Assembly (NCBI RefSeq): GCF_018294505.1
Contig: NC_057808.1
Location: 224,519,325 to 224,583,324, forward strand
Source: Triticum aestivum
Lineage: Eukaryota; Streptophyta; Magnoliopsida; Poales; Poaceae
DNA length: 64,000 bases
Direction of reading: 5' to 3'
A model generated the notes under the pieces. It was given only the letters and a program-made list of their open reading frames with translations, searched no databases and was not told the DNA's origin. A program made the translations under genes and the position numbers. Each line of letters begins with the position of its first letter. Positions within the stretch are counted from its first letter, which is position 1. Positions 57,183 to 64,000 of this stretch are shown here, piece by piece.

Positions 57183-59766
57183 ATGACCAAGAGTCGTCGC
57201 GGCAAGCTCTACATCGACGATGCGGGACTGGGGCCCCGACGCCGGCTCAGTGGAGTACGGGTACCGGGTCCCCTTCGGTGGAATTCATGTCTTCATCGGC
57301 AAGATTGGAGAACCGGGCCCCGAGCCGGATCTCCGCGCCGACCTCATCGAAACGGCTCAGCTCGCGCGACCCGCCCGGGCCCGGCCTGCCTTAAAGCGCG
57401 CTTTTGTAGGATGCATCCACGGAGGGCCCTCGGATCCATCTGGGACTGGGGATGAGGCGGCCGCCGGCTCTGACGGCGAGTCGGCCACTGATGAGTCAAA
57501 CTCGTTGTACCAACTTCAAGATGGCAGGCTCATGAGTTATTCCGATGGCAACAGTATTCCGGACCTCTTTGAGCCGCCAAGTCAGGTTGGAGTTTTTATG
57601 GCTGGCGCACAGCCTGTTCAGAACCCCGCTGCTGGATCGGGAAACCTGGTGCCTTCTCCGGCTCAGGTGCTGATGGATCTCACGGACAAGATGACGGCCC
57701 TGTTAACCGCCACGGTTGACCCGGCGGATCAAGCCCAGTATGATGCGGAGGTGGCACAGTTGAAACTGGATTTGATAAAAGCTAAAGAGGATCTCGCAGC
57801 AGAAGGAATCAGGCTGGCTACGGAGCGGGCGGCTCTCGATGCCCAGACTCAGTTGATTCAGGCGCAGTCCTTCCAACTCACGATGGATCAGAACGCGGCC
57901 AACGAGGTCATGAGAAGGAGGCATCAGAAGGCCCAGTCCCGACTCCCGCCGGTTTACGATCCGCGCAATCTCTTCAACACGCCGGGCGCGGGATCCAGTA
58001 ACCCGCCAGGGGTCATTGCGCCCGGGTCGGGACCCCTTATTCAGCCACGAGTAATGGGGCCTCCCCAGGTGCCCCCTGCCCCGCCTCAGTATGTGCCAAT
58101 ACCCCCGGGTCATTATGATAACCCGCTGGAGAACATGGTAGCTGCGGCAGCACGACTGGCGGCTCTTCCCGTTGACGGCAATTCTCCGGCAGCCGTCGAA
58201 ACCCGCCGGGTCAGGGAACTCCTACAGACAGCTCTAGCGCAGCAAGAGGCGTACTCCTACAGCCGGGACAGGATCCACTCAACTCCCCGCCCAGGCCAGA
58301 GCCCGAGCTACAGCTGGCACATGGTCTCAGCAACCGGCTCAAGTAATGTCCGACGCCATGACCCACCCCCTGGCCATGGCCCGGCTCATGTCGGAGCCTT
58401 CTACGCAGCAGACCAAGCATGGCAAGAGGCGGAGCAGGTGCCGCAATTGACGGCTTATCAGACCCCCCCGGCTTACCCGACGGCGTCCGTTGATGTGGGT
58501 ATTTCTACCAGAACCGGAGGTGTCCCTTGTTTGGTGCCGGCCATCCGTAATGAATGTCTACCTAAGGATTTCAAGGGCCCTAGGAAGGTGCCTAACTATA
58601 CAGCTGACTTACAGCCTGCGGCCTGGATTGAGAGTTATGAGATGGCTATGGAACTGCTAGAGGTCAGCGAGGCGGCCATGGCCAAATATTTCACCATGAT
58701 GTTAGATGGAACTGCCCGCACGTGGTTAAAAGGGCTGCCACCGAACTCCATTGGGTCTTGGGCTGAGCTGAAGGCCCGGTTCATTCAAAACTTCAAGGAT
58801 ACCTGTAGGCAGTCTATGTCAATTGTGGATTTGACTAACTGTAAGCAGCAGGAGGGTGAATCCACGACCCATTGGGTTCGCCGGGTCAAGGAGATCATAC
58901 ATTCATCAGATAAGATGGATGCCGGCTCTGCAGTCTTGATGTTGGAACAGAACTGTCGCTTTTGTGCCCCTAAAGATGAAACTTGGGCGGCTTAAACGCG
59001 ACTGCACGGATATGGGTACACTAATGGCGGCTCTTGTCAAGTACGCCGATTCTGATGGTACCAAGGATCCCCCTTCAGATGATGAAAGGACAGGGAAGGG
59101 AAAGAAGAACGGAAATGGAAAGAGTCCTCAGTTTAACCCGGGGAATCAAGGAGGAGGCAAGCGTAAGGCCGATGGCAGCCTGGAGTTCGTAGCCAACACC
59201 CAAGGTAACAACCAGCGACGCAAGGGGAGGCCCCCTCCCCGAGGCGGCGGGTCAGGACCTTCTCTGGAGCAGCTGTTGAATGAACCTTGTCCGAGACACG
59301 GCTCTAGAGAGAAGCCAGCGACTCATCTGTCGAAGGATTGTGCTGTCATGAAGGCCTTTAAAAACTACAATGGCCCGGGCGGCGGCTCAGGCGCCGGCGG
59401 CTCCGACGCTGGCGGCTTTCATGGCCCGGGAGGCGGCTCAAACTCCGGTCCTCAGAATGGTCAAGGGGGCTTTAATCAACAGTCTGGTCAGGGTCATCAA
59501 CAGCAACAGGGGGGCTATCAGACCAACCCAAAGCAGCTCAGCGGTGGACAGTATCACGTGTTCACCACTAGTTTGTGCAAACGAGACGAGAAGCTTCACA
59601 AGAGGGCTGTTAATGCTGTTGAGCCGGCGGTTCCACGCTACTTACGGTGGTCGGAGCAGCCCATAGTGTGGAGTAGGGAGGATCACCCTCCCCGGGTGGA
59701 TAACCCGGGCCACCTGGCCTTAGTGGTGGCTCCTCAAGTGGGAGGCTATAAGTTCACAAAGTACTC
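57183..59766 (+). pseudogene. Tat gag, three frames
   Basis: Likely start ATG 57183 (MTKSRRGKLYIDDA); a one-base slip near 57217 moves to the main frame (57220-58995). This carries a charged N-terminal part, a Gln/Ala-rich helix (57750-57930), a proline-rich stretch and the Retrotrans_gag core (TARTWLKGLPPNSIGSWAEL ... THWVRRVKEIIHS). A second slip near 58960 leads to the next frame (to 59827) with a basic linker, CPRHGSREKPATHLSKDC (a CxxH...H...C zinc-finger-like motif rather than classical CCHC), and a Gly/Gln-rich low-complexity region (59370-59530). A third slip near 59761 precedes protease. Gag would package the genomic RNA. Confidence 0.82.
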
Positions 59767-60348
59767 ATGGATGGAGGCAGCAGCATCAACATCCTCTATT
59801 ATGAGACTTTCCGTCGTATGGGGCTAGTTGATAAGAACCTCAGCCAGTCAAATACTATCTTCCATGGTGTGGTACCCGGTAAATCGGCTTATCCAGTCGG
59901 CAAGATCGAACTGGAAGTGGCCTTCGGTGATGAGAACAACTACAGGGTGGAAAAGTTGACCTTTGAGGTGGTCAAGATAAGAAGTCCATACCATGCTATA
60001 TTCGGACGGCCGGCTTACGCCAAGTTCATGGCACGGCCGTGTTATGTGTACTTACAACTCAAGATGCCGGGTCACAACGGGACCATTACGGTTCACGGCA
60101 GCCGGAAAGTGGCTCTGGAGTGTGAGGAAGGTGACGCGGCTTATGCAGAGTCTGTTTGTGCCACAGAAGAGTTGAAATTTTATAAAGACAATGTTGACCC
60201 AACAGATATGACCTCTCTGAAAAAGCCAACCACGGAGAATGAACCAGCAATGAAGTTTAAATCAGCTGATGAGACTAAACTTGTTGATTTTGTTCCAGGT
60301 GACTCGTCTCAGCAGTTCAGCATCAGTGCAAATCTGGACCCGAAATAG
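59767..60348 (+). pseudogene. Tat aspartic protease region
   Basis: 193 codons. The active-site loop reads MDGGSSINILYYETF, with DGGS where retropepsins have D(T/S)G; later YHAIFGRPAYAKFMA matches the conserved ILGR-type flap and strand. It ends at TAG 60346-60348, where the frame continues open (EGALIEFIRENRDIFAWKPS), so the stop is a point lesion, probably CAG to TAG. Confidence 0.85.
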
Positions 60349-61571
60349 GAAGGCGCGCTCATCGAGTTCATCCGTGAGAATAGGGACATCTTTGCATGGA
60401 AACCTTCTGACATGCCAGGTGTACCTAGAGAACTCGCTGAGCACACTCTCAATGTTGATCCAAAATTTAAGCCGGTCAGACAGTTCCTTCGACGGTTTAA
60501 TGAAGAGAGGCGGGAAGGCTATTGGTGAAGAAGTGGCCCGGCTTTTGGCGGCCGGGTTCATTGTTGGAGGTTTTTCACCCAGAGTGGTTGGCTAACCCGG
60601 TGCTTGTACTTAAAAAGAACGGCACCTGGCGGATGTGTGTGGATTACACGGACTTGAACAAGGCGTGTCCGGCTGATCCTTTTGCTCTCCCCCGTATCGA
60701 TCAAATCATTGATGCTACGGCAGGTTGTGCACGCTTAAGTTTCTTGGATGCTTATTCCGGGTATCATCAGATTAAGATGGCAGTTAAGGACCAGGAGAAG
60801 ACGGCGTTCATCACTCCCTTTGGAGCCTTCTGCTATGTGTCTATGCCCTTTGGACTCAAGTGTGCACAGGCGACTTACCAGCGTTGTGTGCGGAATTGTC
60901 TTCATAAACAGATCGGGCGCAATGTTCACGCTTATGTGGACGACATTGTGGTTAAATCCATCAAGGAGGAAACCCTGATAGATGACTTAAGGGAAACCTT
61001 CGACAATCTCCGGGTCTATAAGATGATGCTTAACCCGGCCAAATGTGTTTTTGGTGTTCCTGCAGGCAAACTATTGGGTTTCTTGGTTTCTGACAGAGGC
61101 ATTGAGGCTAACCCGGAGAAGATCAAGGCCATCACTTCCCTGGCTAAGCCGGTATGTATAAATGATGTTCAGCGTTTGGCAGGTCGCATCGCTGCTTTAA
61201 GCCGGTTCATAAGCCGCTTGGGTGAGAAGGCTATGCCTTTATATCAGTTGATGAAGAAAACGGATAACTTTGTCTGGAATGATGCAGCTAATACCGCCTT
61301 CGAGGATTTGAAAAAGCAACTGGCAGAGCCCCCCGTCCTGGCTGCTCCGGTTGATAAGGAGCCCTTGCTACTGTATGTAGCAGCAAACGCACGAGCCGTC
61401 AGCGTGGCTATTGTGGTGGAGCGCAAGGAGGCGGGTAAGGAGCATCCGGTTCAGCGGCCGGTTTATTATGTCAGTGAGGTACTCATGGAGTCCAAGCAGC
61501 GGTATCCGCATTGGCAGAAGCTCGTATATGGGGTGTTTATGGCGAGCCGGAAGCTTAAGCATTATTTTTAG
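60349..61571 (+). pseudogene. Tat reverse transcriptase and RNase H
   Basis: After the stop the frame is open to about 60512, then two one-base slips (near 60512 and 60565) enter the main frame (60522-61571). RT motifs: CVDYTDLNKACPADPFALPR, FLDAYSGYHQIKMA, catalytic YVDD at 60933-60944 (AYVDDIVVKS), NPAKCVFGVPAGKLLGFLVS; then RNase H (LLYVAANARAVSVAIVVE ... VYYVSEVLMESKQRYP). It ends in TAG at 61569-61571 inside LKHYF-stop-GHPITVV, a probable CAG to TAG change. Confidence 0.88.
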
Positions 61572-63554
61572 GGTCATCCCATCACTGTGGTCAGTTCCGC
61601 CCCTCTCGGTGATATTATCCAGAACAGAGAGGCTACAGGGAGAATTGCTAAGTGGGCTATAGAACTTGGACCTCATGACCTCAAATATGTGCCATGCACT
61701 GCTGTTAAGTCTCAGGCCTTGATAGATTTCATCAATGATTGGACAGAGTCGCAAGTACCTGAGCAAAAGCTGGATAACACTTATTGGACTATTCACTTTG
61801 ATGGGTCCAGGCAGCTGGAGGGCTCGGGGGCTGGTGTTGTTTTGGCTTCCCCTAAAGGTGACAAGTTCCATTATGTGCTACGGTTGATGTTTCCTTGCAC
61901 TAACAATGCGGCTGAATACGAGGCTTTGCTCCACGGTCTTCGGGTGGCTAAGGAGATGAGCTTAAGCCGGGTGAGGTGTTTTGGTGACTCAGACTTGGTG
62001 GCTCAACAAGTATCAGGCACCTGGGATTCTAAGGATCCTCTAATGGCGGCTTATCGCCGCGAGGTTGATGCCATTGCCGGGCACTTTCAGGGATATCAAG
62101 TGGAGCACATTGACCGCAGGAAGAATGAGGCGGCTGATGCTTTAAGCCGGCTCGGCTCTCAGCAAAAGCCGGTGCCGCCTAACACTTTCCTGGATGTCCT
62201 ATATAACCCTTCGGTTAAGTTGCCTACAGAGGAGGACTTGGCTATCCCTGACCCGGAGGCACGACTGGTGGCGGCTCTTCATATCATACCGGACTGGACA
62301 ATGCCATATTTGGCTTATATAACCCAGGGAGAGTTGCCTGCGGATGAAATTCTGGCCAGGCAAATAACCCGGCGGGCTAAGTCAATGATTGTTATCGATG
62401 GCGAGTTGCATCATCGCAGTGTTTCAGGGACATTCCAGCGTTGTATCTCCCCTGAGGAAGGTCAAGAGATCTTGCGCGAGATCCATGAAGGGGATTGTGG
62501 CCATCATGCCGGTTCAAAATCTCTTGTGGCCAAGGCTTTCCGTCATGGTTTTTATTGGCTGACGGCTCACGCTGATGCAGAGGACTTGGTCAGTAAATGT
62601 GATGGCTGCCAAAGGTTCTCACGACGGGCTCATGTGCCGGCTCAGGAGTTGAGGATGATCCCAATCACTTGGCCCTTTGCAGCCTGGGGGCTTGATATGG
62701 TTGGGCCTTTTAAACGGTCCAAGGATAAGAAGACCCACCTCTTGGTGGCAGTGGACAAATTCACGAAGTGGGTGGAAGCTGAGCCAGTTAGCAAGTGTGA
62801 TGCAGCCACGGCGGTTCAGTTTATGAAAAAGGTGATCTTCCGCTTTGGCTTTCCACACAGCATCATAACAGACAATGGCACTAATCTGTCCAAAGGCGCT
62901 ATGGAGGAGTTTTGTCAAAGAGAGCATATCCGGCTTGATGTTTCTTCAGTGGCACACCCCCAATCCAATGGTCAAGCTGAGAGAGCTAACCAGGAGATTC
63001 TGAAGGGCATCAAACCCCGGCTCTTGGTCCCTTTGCAACGGACGCCGGGTTGTTGGGTGGAGGAGTTGCCCTCCGTTTTATGGAGCATCAATACTACTCC
63101 TAACAGGTCTACAGGTTTCACGCCTTTCTTCATGGTTTATGGAGCAGAAGCAGTTCTCCCCAGCGACATCCGTCATGATTCACCTCGTGTGGCGGCTTAT
63201 GTTGAGACGGATAATGAACAGGCGCGCCAAGACGCTCTGGACTTGTTGGACGAACAGCGTGATGTGGCAGCCGCCCGTTCAGCGATTTACCAACAAGACC
63301 TGCGCCGTTATCATAGCCGCCGGGTCAAATCCCGGGTCTTCCAGGAAGGCGACCTGGTGCTCCGGCTCATCCAGGATCAAACAGATGCACACAAGTTATC
63401 CCCGCCTTGGGAAGGGCCTTTTGTGGTCAGTAAGAACTTGCACAACGGGTCATATTACCTCATTGATATCCGGGAGCATAAGGACTCACGTAAATCTGAG
63501 GAGGAGACCCGTCGGCCGTGGAACATAGCTCAGCTTCGGCCTTACTACACTTGA
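61572..63554 (+). CDS. Tat second RNase H and integrase (long open frame)
   Basis: Open from the TAG at 61571 to TGA 63554 (655 codons from ATG 61587). First an RNase H-like domain (HFDGSRQLEGSGAGVVLASP ... NNAAEYEALLHGLRVAKEMS ... FGDSDLVAQQVSG ... RRKNEAADALSRLG) with its acidic residues in place: the additional RNase H. Then integrase: HHCC region (CGHHAGSKSLVAKAFRHGFY ... CDGCQRFSR), core D (WGLDMVGPF), D (IITDNGTNLS), E (SNGQAERANQEILKG), and a C-terminal GPF/Y-type end (PPWEGPFVVSKNLHNGSYYL ... PWNIAQLRPYYT). The acidic residues of both domains appear intact. Only the N-terminal connection to RT is lost. Confidence 0.9.
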   Translation, partial: GHPITVVSSAPLGDIIQNREATGRIAKWAIELGPHDLKYVPCTAVKSQALIDFINDWTESQVPEQKLDNTYWTIHFDGSRQLEGSGAGVVLASPKGDKFHYVLRLMFPCTNNAAEYEALLHGLRVAKEMSLSRVRCFGDSDLVAQQVSGTWDSKDPLMAAYRREVDAIAGHFQGYQVEHIDRRKNEAADALSRLGSQQKPVPPNTFLDVLYNPSVKLPTEEDLAIPDPEARLVAALHIIPDWTMPYLAYITQGELPADEILARQITRRAKSMIVIDGELHHRSVSGTFQRCISPEEGQEILREIHEGDCGHHAGSKSLVAKAFRHGFYWLTAHADAEDLVSKCDGCQRFSRRAHVPAQELRMIPITWPFAAWGLDMVGPFKRSKDKKTHLLVAVDKFTKWVEAEPVSKCDAATAVQFMKKVIFRFGFPHSIITDNGTNLSKGAMEEFCQREHIRLDVSSVAHPQSNGQAERANQEILKGIKPRLLVPLQRTPGCWVEELPSVLWSINTTPNRSTGFTPFFMVYGAEAVLPSDIRHDSPRVAAYVETDNEQARQDALDLLDEQRDVAAARSAIYQQDLRRYHSRRVKSRVFQEGDLVLRLIQDQTDAHKLSPPWEGPFVVSKNLHNGSYYLIDIREHKDSRKSEEETRRPWNIAQLRPYYT

Positions 63555-64000
63555 GCTACCGGCTCTTGTGATGTACATATTTGTCTCAGCCATGTATATA
63601 TTATGATAAAGCAATAAAGCAGGACCTCTATCCTTTGCTCTCTCCCAAATATGGGTGTTGTTTTTTACATGCTGACTTACAGAAGATCCGGCTTATGATC
63701 ATCTTCGAATCTAGCTGTAAGCAATAAAGTCACTTGGGGGCTTCCTGTTCACACATGGGTCGTATTCGAACCAAAGAGAACATAGCTGTCGATACCCATT
63801 TGATTGGCAAAGTGCCGAGCTCATTGGGAGGTTGCCTTTGGTCATATTTGAATCATAGTGTAACCCCTCTGAGAACCGACGTGGATCGTATTCGAATCAG
63901 CGTCGTTAAACAATTTTCAGAATCACTTGGGGGCTTCCTGTTCAAACATGGGTCGTATTCGAACCCAAGAGAACATAGCTGTCGATACCCTCTTGATTGG
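63555..64000 (+). repeat. 3' untranslated region with 193-bp tandem repeat
   Basis: CACTTGGGGGCTTCCTGTTC starts at 63731 and again at 63924, followed both times by CATGGGTCGTATTCGAACC and GAACATAGCTGTCGATACCC. The second unit is cut by the window edge. Each unit contains a polypurine-like ACTTGGGGGC tract. The array probably continues to the 3' LTR. Confidence 0.88.

Larger units (their letters stand above)
56579..64000 (+). mobile_element. Tat-type Gypsy retrotransposon with a second RNase H, runs off the right edge
   Basis: 5' LTR 56579-57094, primer site, gag, protease, RT, RNase H, an additional RNase H, integrase, then a repeat-bearing 3' untranslated region. Presence of an extra RNase H between the RT-linked RNase H and integrase is the known hallmark of the Tat lineage. 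Coding is broken by about five frame slips and two nonsense codons. The 3' LTR lies beyond the window. Confidence 0.92.

Noticed and set aside
1..64000. A coordinated novel gene system (operon-like or defence-like)
   Set aside because: All multi-gene blocks resolve to known retrotransposon polyproteins or DNA-transposon repeats; the remaining host genes are isolated and unrelated.

Overview
This is plant nuclear DNA, almost certainly from a Triticeae grass (wheat, Aegilops or a close relative). That reading rests on long Athila-, Tat- and other Gypsy-type LTR retrotransposons nested inside one another, CACTA ends, LINE remnants, intron-containing plant genes and a GC-rich first exon typical of grass genes. 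Family-level names are from memory and unverified. Only one apparently intact host gene is present; everything else is transposon or broken gene. There are three assembly gaps (36662-36984, 43487-43959, 50205-50359).

Layout. 1-2836: 5' part (LTR plus gag, minus strand) of a Gypsy element running off the left edge; its LTR end cuts a two-exon host gene of unknown function (2837-3543, minus). 4536-6139: a three-exon F-box/LRR/FBD gene that has lost its start and carries stops. 6701-18316: an Athila-like element with 1.6-kb LTRs and perfect 5-bp target duplications, lacking reverse transcriptase and integrase; a 4.3-kb solo LTR of another family (11675-15950) sits inside its only ORF. 18322-21034 and 31224-32668: a repeat-rich DNA-transposon region (CACTA terminus at 32668) split by a second, coding but degenerate Athila element (21035-31223). 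32669-34083: the end of another CACTA. 34958-35671: a truncated Athila LTR lying against a LINE ORF1 remnant (35672-36600).

37615-41827 holds the host gene: a two-exon cation/calcium exchanger (CCX5-like), 491 codons, with both alpha-repeat motifs intact and a 2.7-kb intron. 43422-45408 is a likely non-LTR insertion bounded by a 12-bp target duplication. 45421-49643 is unclassified low-copy or decayed DNA. 49644-55090 is the 5' part (4.1-kb LTR, initiator-tRNA primer site, start of gag) of the family that left the solo LTR at 11675; it breaks off into a LINE reverse-transcriptase C-terminal remnant. 56579-64000 is the 5' LTR and full gag-pol of a Tat-type Gypsy element with a second RNase H domain, several frameshifts and two stops, ending in 193-bp-spaced repeats at the right edge.

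The retroelement proteins would act in their own replication (gag particle, protease, reverse transcription, integration), but every multi-domain reading frame here is broken. I saw no novel defence-like or operon-like system. The most useful signals are the nested insertion history, unusual repeats within transposon non-coding regions, paired hairpins beside polypurine-like tracts, a post-pol coiled-coil ORF, and the pseudogenised F-box locus.
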